A stretch of DNA of 64,000 nucleotides from Euwallacea fornicatus (GCF_040115645.1 NC_089557.1:186001-250000), one strand, 5' to 3'. Shown: positions 1 to 12,661, numbered from the stretch's first letter. The notes: a model not told the origin generated them from the letters alone. A program made the numbers and translations.

Positions 1-964
1 ATAGCAAATATGCCCAAGCTCAATGAGTGTAAACAAGATGCATAAACACAGGGAGTGATTGTTTCAAATTGGCCTATTTTTATACATCAATTGTACCATG
101 CGGCGGGTTACTACGTTCCTAATCAATTTGTTTATCGCGACAAAACTGTTTTCAAGAGCAACGCGTCAGTGGTGCTACAGACACGGAACGAACCAATGCG
201 AACCGACAGTCGAAACGACTTGGACAACGAACGCTACATTTGACCGTTCCATGCTACAATTTTGCCCTGACAGCAAGCTCGCCCTGCAAATGATCTCATC
301 GGGGAAAAAAAAACGATCATTTCAGTCAGTATTGAATAGCGTCGGTCAAGCATATTAAATTTTTCAAGTGGCCTAAAATCTGCCAGGTACTGACGCGTTA
401 GAAGACGGCGAGGCGCCGTTCCCTCTCAATATCGTAGGTACGCCAGTGGTATATACATGTATATGTATATATGCATATGCATGTGGAATGTTTGGCGAGT
501 GGTGTACGAGTTAGAGGTGACTTTAAAACTTTGCCATTCGGGTACACTAAAAGCGGCGTACTGATGCCCACCGACAGGAGAACAAATGTACAGAAAAACC
601 GTAATCGAAACGAAACACGTAACTCCTTCACTTCAAAGAACTCAGTGTAGCGATGCCGACGTACACTTAAAGTGCTCCCGATATAGAAAAACAATTATTA
701 CAGCCGCACTTTGAGTTGCGCGCGCGCATGTGTCTTCAACGAAGCTCAGAACCATTTACGGAGCTCCCCGAACAATCTGTTCTGCTGCGGTCGTCATACG
801 AGCATTGCAACTATCCTCTTTTTTTTTATCACTAAAGGAAAGGTACTTAGCATTCGAAGGGTCACGCGTGTCCTTTTGATTATTCTCTGAACTTTCACTA
901 CTAATTCGAAGGGTTAGTGACACAAACAAAAACAACAATCAAACCACATCAAATTTATATTTAC
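1..964. other. Non-coding left edge
   Basis: No convincing coding exon is visible. If the candidate first exon at 965-1179 is real, this stretch is the beginning of its first intron (minus strand). It contains only short open frames without recognisable domains, and an AT-rich tatatgcatatgcatg run near 460-485. Confidence 0.4.
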
Positions 965-1179
965 CTCGAAGCTGCGAGATGTCCTCTTCTTTCGTCACCC
1001 ACCTGTCCCGACAAGGGCTCTTTGACAAGCCCGAGAGCTTTCTTCATTCCCTCCAACAGTCCAGTGGAAGGAGTAGGCCCCCCTGGCACCGTCGTGGGGC
1101 GGTAGACGTTATCGCCAGTCCCCAGAGGTTCCAGGGAGGCGTACGCGCCTCCACTGGAGGCCCCCACTGGTGCCGACAT
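965..1179 (-). CDS. Candidate first coding exon of an unidentified gene
   Basis: The minus-strand frame opens with ATG at 1179 and stays open for 71 codons plus two bases, to a good splice donor (TTCGAG then GTAAAT) just below 965. The peptide starts MSAPVGASSGGAYASLEPLG and is rich in Gly, Ser and Pro. It contains LLEGMKKALGLVKEPLSG, which could form a short amphipathic helix. The exon is clearly more GC-rich than its AT-rich surroundings, as often seen for first coding exons near a promoter. An alternative donor exists earlier (GGACAG then GTGGGT). I do not recognise the family. The rest of the gene would lie beyond the left edge. It could also be a chance open frame in a GC-rich patch. Confidence 0.4.
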
Positions 1180-3176
1180 CGCAATGCGGCTCTTCTAATT
1201 CTTCTACCCTTCGTCGTCTACGATAACAGGCGGGAAGACACATAGTGGGTATCACTCAAAAATGCTATGCGATATTTAAGCGGTTGGGTTTACATGTACA
1301 GTGGCGGGAGCAGAGTGAATTTGTGGAGGTTTCAGATGAGAGAAAAATGAGTTTTTTCGGTAAATCGCAGCCCGCGCATTTTTTCCCTTCGAAGTCCCCT
1401 CGGCCCAAAAAATCCCTCAATGTTTTGTCGACGTCAACGACGCATTGACGATGTCAGTAATTATTGACAGTGCTGTCTTTTGGCTGGTATCAATGGCAAT
1501 ATCCTCTCGGTCCGTTCGACGTGACGCGGATTGTCTTCGTTTTAAGTGATGCGAGGATGGACCGAGCAACTCTCGTGACGTTTTTGCTCTCGTCTTGCAG
1601 AGAGAGAGTAACGTTCGAGGAGGATCTGAACGGGGATTGCCAGAAATTTCGTATTGACCGGAAATTCCGTCACGTTTTAGCATCTCGGACTTGGTTTAAA
1701 ACAGAACCTCAATATATCCACTCAAGCCCCAAAAGCCATAGATTCGTGCGGCAACAAACTATATATTTTGTGTCATGCCAAAATCCAAAAGCAATAAATA
1801 CAAAAATCAAATGTATAAAATAAATGCTTCGTAGGTATGAATAATGAAGGACATTGTAGTATGAATATTGACTGTTGTATAATACTAAATGATGTATCGC
1901 ATTATGGCGAGAACCGGAAATGTCTTGACAAAAATGTCCCCCAAAGTTTAAACGAAAGAATGGATGGATACTCACTATGCGAGATTAACCATTTGTTTAA
2001 TTCTTGTTGATGAAGGGAACTTGTTTCAGTTTATTAGTCTGATTAGCACGACCAGTTTATTGATTTTTGTTCCTTTACCAGTTTACGACTACACCCAGCG
2101 CATTGATTTGCTATTAAACCATTGTTACCACTAAACCGTCGACCAACTTACCTTTGTGCAATCAAAAGTATTCTGTCACTCCGAACAAAGAGGAATATCA
2201 GTGTGCACAAGTTCGTGTGTCAACACTATTAGGAGATCGCGAATTTTAACGCCACAGGCACAGAATAAAGGAACCTTTCTACGAACGAACTAATGTAATG
2301 CCAGGACGCAAAAGCGAGAAATCAGATTGGTGATCACGAGTCACGTGGATTGTCAGTGGTTAAAAGAAGTTATAATTCGGTACTGCTTAGAGGAAACTTA
2401 ACTTGACCATTTTTTTAATGCTGACGTATCATGTTCAATTGTGCGATGTGCAACTTGTAAAACCGACTAATGGAAAAATATCGTTCATATTACCATTTGA
2501 TCAATCTATACACACTCTTTTCTAACAGCATTGCCGCACACCATCCGCAGTCCAATTTAGGTTTATTTAGATATCTTCGGCGTACCGCAATCAATTCTTG
2601 TTTAATTACGTGACGGTTCTAATTGTGCAATTGGACACTTATTGCATCGAAATCGTACCATTAGATACCGCTGATGGCGATTACGAGTTGAAATTTGTTG
2701 GATTCAACGGCAAAATCTTAAATATTCCAGTAACTTAGGCATCGCTGCCGACTCCGATACCGGGTGTCTTTTATTGACGTTGACCTCCTGGTGCGGTGGT
2801 GACATCTGTGAAATGCAAGTGGAAAAGAGTGAAAACCAGCGAGAAATTACGCCTGCGCTAGGTGGGATATTTCCCGGTAGGTGGCGGCAGTTATTCGCTT
2901 CTCTTTCGCTTTTCCAAACTAAAGTTCTGAGGCGAACCTTTGCATTTCGAATAAATAATAATACGTTTGTACGCAAATAGAAAGAAAACCGAATTAATAC
3001 AAGTAATCAATGGGAACGACAGTTAAAAAAGTTAATAGTCGCAGCGGCGTCTTCGGAATCGGGCGCTTTTTTCCTATAGTTTTTAAAAACGCGCATTATT
3101 CGATATAACGAATTTTAGGAATTCCCGCATTTGAACGCAAGTTTGATAATTTAAAAAGAACGAAAAAAAAACTATC
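1180..3176. other. Intergenic, nothing recognised
   Basis: AT-rich sequence with only short shadow frames on both strands. It would include the promoter of the candidate exon at 965-1179. No repeat with recognisable ends and no RNA gene was seen. Confidence 0.4.
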
Positions 3177-3250
3177 TGGCCCATGAGGGGATCGAACCCG
3201 CGACCTTCGCGTTATTAGCACGACGCTCTAACCAACTGAGCTAATGGGCC
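3177..3250 (-). tRNA. tRNA-Ile (anticodon AAT)
   Basis: Read on the minus strand, the 74-nt segment starts GGCCCATTAGCTCAGTTGG and ends GGTTCGATCCCCTCATGGGCC plus discriminator A. The seven-base acceptor stem GGCCCAT/ATGGGCC pairs perfectly. The D-loop A box (TTAGCTCAGTTGGTTAGAGC) and the T-arm B box (GGTTCGATCCC) are intact. The anticodon loop CTAATAA gives AAT, read as IAT after editing, which decodes isoleucine. There is no intron and no encoded CCA. A short T-run lies just downstream on the minus strand (complement of the A-run at 3162-3171), as expected for Pol III termination. It looks functional. Confidence 0.96.
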
Positions 3251-4510
3251 ACGAGGATGTTGCGTTCGCTAGAACCCAATTGTCTTGCCAATAGGTAAAC
3301 GGAATTTAAAAACAGAAAATATGGAGAAGACACGATTTCGCGTCAAAATTTGTTTACATTTTCAAGTGAAACCGTTCGCGTCTCAGAGTCTCCGCAAATG
3401 AACAATATTTAAAATGGCTTTTTGTCGAATGTGAAATCCGCGTCGGTGATTTCCATAAACCGATTCGCAAACTTGAAACGACGATTTTTAAATATGTCCG
3501 AAACTGTGGCCCACACCTGGACACCCCTTCACGATTTCGAACGATAAACAACAGAAACGACGATTACCATTTGACATTTTGAATTTTTCGAATCCCTTTC
3601 GACGCGCTCTTAACGTGCTTCTTCCTGCCAGTTAAAACGCGTTTTATATCGAATTAGAGGGAACCCCAGAGGAATCCCTCATTAATAAAGCAGATAATGT
3701 TTCGGTTTTCGATAGGTTTCGACGTTGACGAACGGAGAGGGAGAGCGAAAATTTGCCGACATCCATTTAAGACAAAACATACATCCGTCGCAGTGTAACT
3801 TCCTTGTCTTTGAGGCCTTTGAGTCTGTCTGAATGATCTCTTTTAAAAGCCGGCTTTGTGTAATCAACCGAGCTTAATGTAACATAAGTATCTCACCCCA
3901 AAAAGCCCGAATGTAAAATTGATTTAACATCGTATAATACAAGTACCTGATACATTTTCGTTTTTCGAGCGATACAAATATTTGCAGCCGTATCGGATAC
4001 CTAATAAACGGAGAATAAACATGCCTTACTCGTTTTTCTCCAGCAAATTTTGCCATATTTATGGCTCGCGCAGGTTAAACAGGAGATTGGAAGTTGACTG
4101 AAAAGGGCAGAAAAGGGCTCCCGCGGGAACAGTTTCCGATTTTATTACGGAAAAGATACATGGAAACGTATAAGCACAGCAGATAGTAGGAAGGACGGAC
4201 GAACAAGAATGATGTACGGACTCTACAGGAGGAGAGAAAATCAAAGCCGCTTCTGAATACAAAATTGACCCGTTCTCCTCTGGCCGTTTCGGTGCCTAAA
4301 TTTAATTTCCACATGTTTGATCATAAAAGGAGGGATTGAGCTGTGGAATGCGGGTGCAGCGGGCTTACCCATCGACGTCTGTGAAAGCCATGTTAAGGTA
4401 ACCCTCGTAATACTTGAAATGTGGGGCCCTCGCCGCGTTTATTGGGTGGGATGTTTTGTTCTGAGGATCTCGCGTTTTTGGTATCGAAGTTGCGGGTATA
4501 GTTCTGTAAA

Positions 4511-4513
<3 letters not shown>

Positions 4514-4540
<27 letters not shown>
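4514..4540. repeat. Poly-A tract
   Basis: Uninterrupted run of 27 A on the plus strand. It is not preceded by a recognisable retroelement 3' end. Confidence 0.9.
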
Positions 4541-4544
<4 letters not shown>

Positions 4545-5490
4545 GAACGAAACGATTGAAAATTGACTCTTACAGGGAAATTTTCCGCGTGTAAACGAAC
4601 GATGGTGTAATCTTCCAAGAGATGTATTTTTCGCGTTTATCTTTAAACAGCGATAAAGCCGATACTCGTTCAGGTACTGTCGACTCACCTGTTCATTAGG
4701 ACCAGCAAATTCGAGGCATCTAGTTCTTCCATCCTCGCACCCTTCGAATGAACATTCAGGAGTTTGACCGATAAAAAAATAATAATTTACGTCACACGTC
4801 TATGTTTCGCACTAACGTAACGTGGAACTGTACTTGTTATATACCTACTTTTTGCTTGTTAGCTTTTAACGAACTGAACCATAATCTAAAATGAAGTACG
4901 GCGTCCGAAATATTTACCGACGCTCATTATCATTTACTGTTATAACACAAGTATTTCAATGGACCCATCCCAAACCGTTTAAGCCATTGTGTACTTGATT
5001 GTGCGGATAATGTTATGACTGTTTACCCGACTTGTTAAAATACATATAGGTACATTGTGTAGAATTGCAGAAAATGTGGTTTTGGTTTATTATTTTCGCG
5101 TCGGGAGTGGATAATAAAGCAATCTGGCCCATGTTATAATGTAAAACGTGTTAAATCTTTCGATGTATATAATTCACTTTATTCACATATCGTGGTGGAT
5201 TCGCAACTATTGCACACTACAATAAGTACACATTAGTATTATTACACATAAAAAGTATATACTACGACATCAAAATCTATCGACAATTATCTTTATAGTG
5301 TCCACAGTCGAATCATTGGCCGTAGAAAAATGCCTTCGTAGCTGACTGTACGAAACAATTCTCCCGAAGGTAGAGACGTGCAAAGCGACCAAGTGCCCCG
5401 CAAAATGGTGATTTACGTGGAAAACAAGAAAAAATTTATGTCTTTAAACGTTGAGGTGCGCAAAAGCGACTTTGCACTGAGACCCGCTCA

Positions 5491-5509
5491 CTCCTAGATC
5501 CGCCACTGG

Positions 5510-5555
<46 letters not shown>
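5491..5555 (-). repeat. Transposon-like terminus next to a 45-base T tract
   Basis: On the minus strand 45 A are followed directly by GCCAGTGGCGGATCTAGGAG (5491-5510). The string CAGTGGCGGATC resembles the terminal inverted repeat of many insect DNA transposons (a family-level recollection, not a search). No matching opposite end was found nearby, so this may be one end of a decayed element or a chance match beside a homopolymer. Confidence 0.35.
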
Positions 5556-5559
<4 letters not shown>

Positions 5560-8284
5560 CTACCGTAGAATTAAAGACACTCTTTACCTTCAGCTCTAAA
5601 CATTATTGACTAGACTTGTCCGTTAAACTATCGACATTTTGGACCACAATTAGAAGTCGTTGGAACTTCACCCGGAGGATAATTTCCATAGGATAAGTGA
5701 CAAAAAATGAAACTCCGTGCCCTCAGGAGGTCGATCGAAAATTCCTGGTGAAAAATCCTTGAAGCAAATTTCGATACTTTGACTATTACGTATGATAAAA
5801 CCTACACGATAATCGAGTTAACTTTCCGGCAAAGTTAACACGATTTCGATCCGAGTTGTGAACGTTGCGCTTGCCATTTGCTTCTAGTTTTCTTAGACTT
5901 TATGGAAATTACCATCGAGACAAAGCTAGACAGGACCTCGTGGTCATTTTACCCTGCAACTAACTTTAAATTCCATTGCACTGTTACTTATTAATTACTC
6001 AACAAACGTAGTAAAGAACTTATTAGCTAACTCCTGTTGGCGACTTGATCGCCCATCTTTAGGGCTTCCTCCACCATTTCCGGGTGAATGAAACCTGTGC
6101 TTCTCCTATTTGACAGTCTGTTCTTCGATCGTCTCTTTCGCTGGGTTTCACTTTGGTCACTAGAGGTACAAAATTTAGTTTGAGATCATCATATCGATGT
6201 CCCGATACCTACCAACGAAACCGTCTCCAATAGAGAGTTATTTTATCATTTCTACGAGGAAGCTATTGATCTCGTTGGTTAAGTAACAGATTTTGATACA
6301 TGCACGTCGGCACCCGATGAGTCATGTTATTATGAAGTTTGTTAGAAACTCTTTAAATTACCAACGTGGTGGGAAATAGATTTGGCGGGCGTACCTGTGG
6401 TTGTGCTGTCTCAGTCGCACCGGTGGATGGTCTGCAGGGTTGTAATTTGTTGATATTCCATAGTCGTGGACTTTATTGCTCATAATTGCGCTGGTGTCAT
6501 CTGATAATCTGAAAGGAGGCAAAATACCTGATATCAGAATAATCGTCATCGTGTGACGTAATTCTTCTTGAAGAAGTTTATTTTAAAAATGATGCTTTGC
6601 GAAATTCCATTATGTTTCTTTGCAAATATGAGCTACTTCGTACGTATATCCTCTGCGGACGGAAGACCGAACTCTTGACAAATTCTCCACTGATGATGGA
6701 AATGGGACAGTGACAGATTTCTTTAACGCGAGTTTCATCCTGCGCCTCAGACGTGGGTTTTTCCATGTTTACAGCAATTTTTTAGAGGTTTTCACGTGCA
6801 TTTTGAGGAAACGGGACCCTTACGGATAAGACGATTTTTCGCGTTAACCGACTGTTAATGACTCTTGATCCCATTGTCCCGATCAACAAATTACCCCAAG
6901 GGTCACCGCTACGTCCGTCTTTCATGGAGAAAACATGTTGAACTTGTCACGAATGCGTTGGGACTCGTTGAACGCCATGACAACACCGAACCGTTCGTGC
7001 TCTTCAATTTCGATGATCGCCCCCCGCCTCCCTTCTATTCGCTAGTCTTGCGGCGGTAATAAATGATAAATTAACAATAAAAATATCAATTGTCGATGTG
7101 CAAGAGCGTGTTCCATTGTGTCGCGAAGATGAAGATAAGAATAAACGGGTGTTCGTGAGTATAATATACCTTGCCGAAAATTGACCGGCTATATCCACAA
7201 AAGTCTCTCCCATTTTCACTAAAATAATACTCAAAAACGTACACTTTCTCTGACTAGTTGAAGTTTCAGCAGAATCTATGAACGATCGAGTGATAAAGAC
7301 AGACACGACATCAATTATTAGGTTTATCTTAAGCTCCGCAATTTGTATCGTTATCACTGAAGGGGAGAAACGCTGTATCAGTTCGAAATGATTTATTTTG
7401 CGTATCTTTGTTTACAACGCTTAAACACAACAACCTAAATTAAATGTTTTAGTGTGAGGAAATGTGTGTACGTCTGAAAATGAATCGCACAGTTGGAACG
7501 TTATGAACATTATTTAGATTCTTATTTCTTACACGTCTGCGAAAACAAGAATTTTAGAACAATTACTGAAGGGAAATGTTCGTTGATATTTGTGATAATA
7601 TAGGTACTTCAATTTTGATGTGAAACGAACGCCGCTGATTGCCACGGATGTTGACAGGGCATAAATGCTCGTCGTCGAAAAACTGCTATGCACAAATCAG
7701 GGTCGTATCAAGAGAATGAAAATGTCGATAAAATCTCATTTGTATTGACATAAAACCCGGATGTATTTTCCTAAATTTAGGAAACGGGCGAAAGCTCTTA
7801 GAACGCCACTGGTACGTAACTCCTTTAAAGCGAAATAAAAACGGGTGTGTCAGGTCCACGGTTAGAAGGTGGGGAAAAACGATACGAGTTCTCGAGGCAC
7901 TTCTTTACTCAGCGTAACCCAAAAACGCATCCCTGGGACAACCAGGTATCAACGCCCCGAGCACATCCCCTCTTCTCGAGAGAAACGGTAGGAAGGATGG
8001 GGCCGGCCACCCTTTTTCTCACGGGTACCGAACCTTCAACCACTTTTTTTCACCTACGTTAAAGGAACTTACAGGCAACCCTCTCTTCCCACGCTAATCT
8101 TGGGAAGAACTTGGGACCCAAGCCTGTACCACTTTCGTACAATGCCGATTGATGATCTTAACATGAACAAGAAATGCGAGGGGATTCATAACAGCCTTTT
8201 ATCGTTTTCTCACACTTATCTTTGGAGGGATTTAGAGCCAAAACGCCGTGATATCTTCAAATAATTGATTAATAGTCCTAACGC

Positions 8285-8560
8285 ACAGTGTGACCCATTC
8301 GTTTTGAGGTCAATCCGTAAGAAGTTTGTTGATTGTGCGATTTAGCCCGTTTTTTTTTTAAATTATGGAGCTTGACAAACTGCACGTTTTCATCGAAAAT
8401 GGCCTCGTCGACATAAAATTCAAGGCCTACTACGACGGTTCCTGGGAGCGAAATTTATCAAATCATATTAGCGAGTTTCTTAGGAAAAATCCGCGCACGC
8501 CGCTGGATTGGCCACCCCTCAGAACGGGCCGGTGCAAAATTTTCAGCGATAGCGATTTTG
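8285..8560 (+). repeat. Left arm of foldback element copy 1
   Basis: Inverted relative to 9030-9308. Shared blocks include GTGACCCATT, TTGATTGTGCGA, GGAGCTTGA and CAAATCATATTAGCGA. The arm happens to be an open frame (from ATG 8365), but the frame is not preserved in the second copy, so I treat it as non-coding. Confidence 0.8.
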
Positions 8561-8635
8561 TAGGCGAATCAAAACTGCACCCTCGGTATCTGTTGATTTT
8601 CGAAAATTCACAGTCGGCCATGGAGAACAAGTGAG

Positions 8636-8985
8636 GTGTTTAACTGTCAAACAGACGCAACAAACGTCAACGTCGATATTAAAACTTATTCGTGCTCAAT
8701 ACGAATCGAATTGTTAATCGTGACGATTACGGAAAATTTAAGTGTGAGAGGAAAAACAGAAATTGTTCGTCTTGTCGGCGACGACGTGCGCTCGGCAGCA
8801 GGAGCTGCGGCAGCGTGCAGAATTCAACGTCGGATGGGCCAGTGACGAGGCAAAATGGACGTCGTTGGCTTCTTCCAAATAACAACGAAATTTTGCGATA
8901 TTTCAACGACAATCCCCGAAGTGGTACTAGAACGGCTAGTTCGGACCTTAATATGCCCAGAAAAAGTATGATAAGATGTAAGTAA
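8636..8985 (+). pseudogene. Truncated transposase helix-turn-helix remnant
   Basis: Two overlapping frames hold pieces that look like the N-terminal DNA-binding region of insect IS630/Tc1/mariner-superfamily transposases. The first frame contains KTEIVRLVGDDVRSAAGAAA (near 8757-8816). The second contains NEILRYFNDNPRSGTRTASS (near 8883-8942) followed by DLNMPRKSMIR. The order fits a paired HTH domain, but the linker between the two parts is shortened and shifted in frame, and the catalytic DDE domain is missing. The assignment rests on resemblance to family patterns and was not searched. Confidence 0.5.
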
Positions 8986-9029
8986 GTACCCCGTGTGTAT
9001 TTCTAATTCTTCTACAAAATCGTTATTAC

Positions 9030-9308
9030 TCAAAATTTTTCATTAAAATTTCGTACAATCCCGCCTTGAGAGGTAGCCATTTCAGTGGCGTGCGCAGATT
9101 TTTCCTAAGAAAGTCGCTAATATGATTTGTTAAATTTTCGCTCCCAGAAACTGTCATAATAGACCTCGAACGTGATGCCCACCAGGCCATTTTTGATGAA
9201 AATGTGCAGTTTATCAAGCTCCATAATAATTTAAAAAAATCCAGGCTAAGTCGCACAATCAATAAACTTTTTTACCGACTGACCCCAAAATAAATGGGTC
9301 ACGCTGTA
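9030..9308 (-). repeat. Right arm of foldback element copy 1
   Basis: Reverse complement of the left arm at 8285-8560 with an estimated 10-20% mismatches by eye. The terminal string on the minus strand is TACAGCGTGACCCATTTATT. Confidence 0.8.
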
Positions 9309-10726
9309 GACGAGGAATGCTCACACGTGTATGTCAGTCAGAAATCCGCCAGTAACATGAAGACTGCCAGGCGCAAGGATTTTCTGTCAAATTCGTCACC
9401 ACGTTGTCATCTCAAAAACTGTTGCTAAAACATTTATTAGTTTGCAACAGTTCTTGATATATTAATATAGTATAGTGCACGTATAGCGGAAAAAACTCAT
9501 CCGGAAGTTCCTTCCGTGGCCTGTAATTTCCAATTTTAAGCCGATTTACGAGACAGGAATAACCCAGAGAAACCCACCAAAGTTTACGTTGCTGTTCATA
9601 AAAAATTTAACATTTAAGTTCGGCACGTCCATAGGGGAGAATATCGAAATCTAAAGCCACATATAACGAAAGGTAGAAATAATTTCAGGAATTGAATATT
9701 TCAAATGAAGTTATATGTGTCTTTTTGAGCACTTTTAACTGTAGGCACTACAGACCGGAGAGGACCGCAATAAAGCGATGGCCACGTCCCGGAAAAGTAA
9801 CAATCGTGCAACCCTTCAGTTGCACAACTGTTAACTCTGTAGAACTGCGTGCAGCCGAGCGAGTTCGGCACTTGTCAACAAACGAATTTGTTCACGTGTC
9901 AAATCAACGCGATGACGCAACCAAACATTGTGACACACTCCCTGGGTTTGACGTATGCGATACTTACCGCCATTTTTTAATCGATGTGGATAGTTCGCGA
10001 CGACTAACGCGAATTCGAAGAAATCAACCGAAAACGAGCGGAACAAATCTGTATTTGACTTTTCGATTTCCTAATAAATCTGATGAAAAATAGGACGAAT
10101 TTTCGTTCGCACTTGTTACGTCGCTCCGCATTAACCACTATGTACAAAAATCACAAACTTTCAGTTTCGCAGTAATAGCAGTCAAGATAATGAGTCAACA
10201 ACCATCTAAGTTATGTTCTTAGCTACTCAGGTTAACAATAAACGATTAAGAGGGCAAACGTTTTTTGATATTCAATTGATTCACTGACGCCACTTAGATC
10301 AAGCCCAACTTAGACGTTGTTCATTACTGATGCATCGATCACTCGCATACCTACTTAAAACCTGTCACAATATGAAATAATTCGGCCTAGATATTATCGC
10401 TATATATATTTATATATATACAGCGGCGCTTTGTTGTAAGGCTCTTAATGATAAAACAATAACGTTGTTGGCTGAGCTGACCATGTATGTGCATCCTGTA
10501 CACGTATATGACCACTATGTGTTTCCTAATTCATTAAATGTTTCATTCAGCACACATTGTCCAATGTTGGCAGTTTCAATGTTACCAAGGTAATTCTGAT
10601 TCAGATATAAAACAAAGGAAGATGGCAAAATTTTGACGCAGACCTAAGGTGGGAAAGGGAGGTGTTTGAATAGTCCCAGAAAAAAGTTAAACAAACGGTT
10701 GGTTTTCTCCCGATGGGTGGGTTATA

Positions 10727-10796
10727 TACAGGGTGAATTTGCAAATCGGGACGCTTGGAGACGCAAAAAATTGCCGCTGTCGAGTCACCCTGTGTA
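10727..10796. repeat. Short element with CAGGGTGA inverted ends
   Basis: The left end reads TACAGGGTGAATTT. The right end, reverse-complemented, reads TACACAGGGTGACTCG. The unit is 70 bp. Ends containing TACAGGGTG are typical of small insect MITEs, and similar ends occur at 58533-58791, but this unit is very short and may be a decayed fragment. Confidence 0.4.
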
Positions 10797-12060
10797 TCGT
10801 CGGACTCTTCGTTATAAAGTGCACACCTACATGCCGCACCACCGCTAACTGTATTTGGGAGCTCTTCGTTTGCTTTATTATGAGAAAAACACGAAACGAT
10901 GCTGTTTCGTGCTGGGGAATTTAACCAATAATAGCTTCTGACGTTTTCTGTACTTTTTTGCGCTGGTAGTGACGAAGGGTGAAAAATTCGCCTCGGACCA
11001 TCAGCAGAACGATATTTCTTTCTTGGCAGTGCGACATTAATTCGTCCTCATACGAACGTACACCGCAGACTTAAATTCCCGATGCGTTTCCGAGATATTG
11101 GCGCTGAATGCTCGGAAGACTTCACTTTTTTTTCTTTTTTTTTTTAATTTTTCTCCAAAAAAGCTCGAACCGGTGCGACTGAAAGTTCTTTGGTACTTGA
11201 AGATTTCTCGCAGATTTCCGCCCACCCTGGCAGGTTTTGGCGAATGTTTGGCACGTTCGCGAATTGGCCGTTCGCTGAGATTTTAATAAATAATTGTCGA
11301 TCTTCGGTTTTCGCTGGAATTTTGAAGATTTCTTCGAGAGATGGTAATGATGAAATTGTCCGAACGACCGAATGTTAAATTCAGATAATTTTGGTTGCAC
11401 GAGTCGTGACCAAGGCATCCCCAAAGATACATTACTGGACCTTTTTCAATGTCACACAGCGCGTGATAGAGAAAAACTCAATTTACAAACATATTTATTA
11501 AATTTCATGTAACAAACATATAAGTACATCGTATTTAGTCAAACAGTAATAACCAGGAGTGATACAAATAGCTAGGGCTAAACGTAGAGCGTTCAGAAAT
11601 TAATACAATCCCCTTGATGCTCCTGATAGATAAACAGGTACATGCGATAGCATTAATGAATTTCTGATCCTGAGTTTTCCATGTCCTGCCCTCCACGATC
11701 GATATTTTGGCTTTATTCGGGAGTCCCTCAACGTGGATCAGCAGTCGCGCAGTTTAAATCATCACTCGGACCGTCGCAATTTCCGAAAACTCGCCGAATT
11801 GACAAACAGCATTCCTTAATTTTGAATTTAATAAAAGTTAAAAAATTAACAATAAATAATAATAAAAAAAAAACGGACTTGCAAGCACGTTCGCATCGAT
11901 TATAATATAACAATTGACACGTCATCACCTTTACAATATCGATAGGTACTTATATATCTAGTCGAGGTATCAAAAATGTTCCTATTTTACAAACACCCGA
12001 AAACATGTCATCGTAAAGTACAAGTGCCTCGGCATATTCAAAAACGTAAGTTTTGGGTGC

Positions 12061-12168
12061 GTGCATCCGTCATCTGGCAATGCGAGCCCCGATTGGTCGC
12101 AACGTCCGAGCGCTCTCACGCTCAATTTGTTCTTTGCTATTTTGTTTTTGATCGGATGACGGATGCAC
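12061..12168. repeat. 14-bp perfect inverted repeat with 80-bp spacer
   Basis: GTGCATCCGTCATC at 12061-12074 is the exact reverse complement of GATGACGGATGCAC at 12155-12168. The spacer shows no strong secondary stem by eye. It lies about 700 bp beyond the FKBP14 stop codon. Confidence 0.6.
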
Positions 12169-12655
12169 GGAACAGCAGCAGCTGGACCTGTATAATACAA
12201 ACCGTCGGTTCGTATTCAGATATGTAGGAGCGTTACTTTACTTTTACTTTTTTTACAATAACTTCGAATAATCGTTTTCTAAAAGATCAATCTAATAAGT
12301 TTAAATACCAGTCTAACAAGATTAAATAGTAGCGGGGAACGAACCATTGGCACCTGATATTGCTATAAAAAAAACTTAATTCTAAAACAGTTTTACATTC
12401 CAAAAATGCCGAATGACGATTAATCCAGAGCGTGTACAGACGGCGTTACCTGCCGTCCTGAAAGAATTTTTTAGTCAAATACCACGCCTCGTGGACAAAG
12501 CGATAACGTAAAAAAATGGGTAACGATTTGCCACAAAAAAAAAACCTTTTATGGTCAGGATCTGCAACTAGCTTTGTTTACGTTTCACATTGCCCTCGTA
12601 TGGTCGTTAAATTGAGTAATGGCATAAAATCTTCAGAATACAAAAGTGACAATAA

Positions 12656-12661
12656 TTTATT
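12656..12661 (-). terminator. Candidate poly(A) signal of FKBP14
   Basis: AATAAA on the minus strand (tttatt on plus), about 190 bp downstream of the FKBP14 stop codon at 12851. This is a reasonable 3' UTR length; chosen by position and motif only. Confidence 0.4.

Larger units (their letters stand above)
3251..8283. other. Intergenic, gene-free; homopolymers and one transposon-like end
   Basis: About 5 kb with no credible coding exon on either strand; frames are short and show no domain. It contains a 27-base A run (4514-4540), a 45-base T run (5511-5555) and a transposon-terminus-like motif at 5491-5510, each listed separately. Confidence 0.5.
8284..9308. mobile_element. Non-autonomous foldback-type DNA transposon, copy 1
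   Basis: The roughly 1.02 kb unit is bounded by long, imperfect inverted repeats. The left end reads ACAGTGTGACCCATTCGTTT from 8285. The right end, reverse-complemented, reads TACAGCGTGACCCATTTATT from 9308. Each arm is roughly 270 bp and ends inward near GTGCAAAATTTTCAGC on the left and CTCAAAATTTTTCATT on the right. The central part encodes a broken transposase N-terminus (see 8636-8985). There is no complete transposase, so the element would depend on one supplied elsewhere. A second copy lies at 25044-26082. A duplicated TA target is possible but not certain. Confidence 0.85.

Noticed and set aside
8365..8634. 89-codon open frame in the foldback left arm
   Set aside because: It lies in an inverted repeat arm and is broken in copy 2, so it is not a maintained gene.
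9692..10093. 133-codon plus-strand open frame
   Set aside because: No recognisable domain, no splice context, and the opposite strand is also open; composition-driven.
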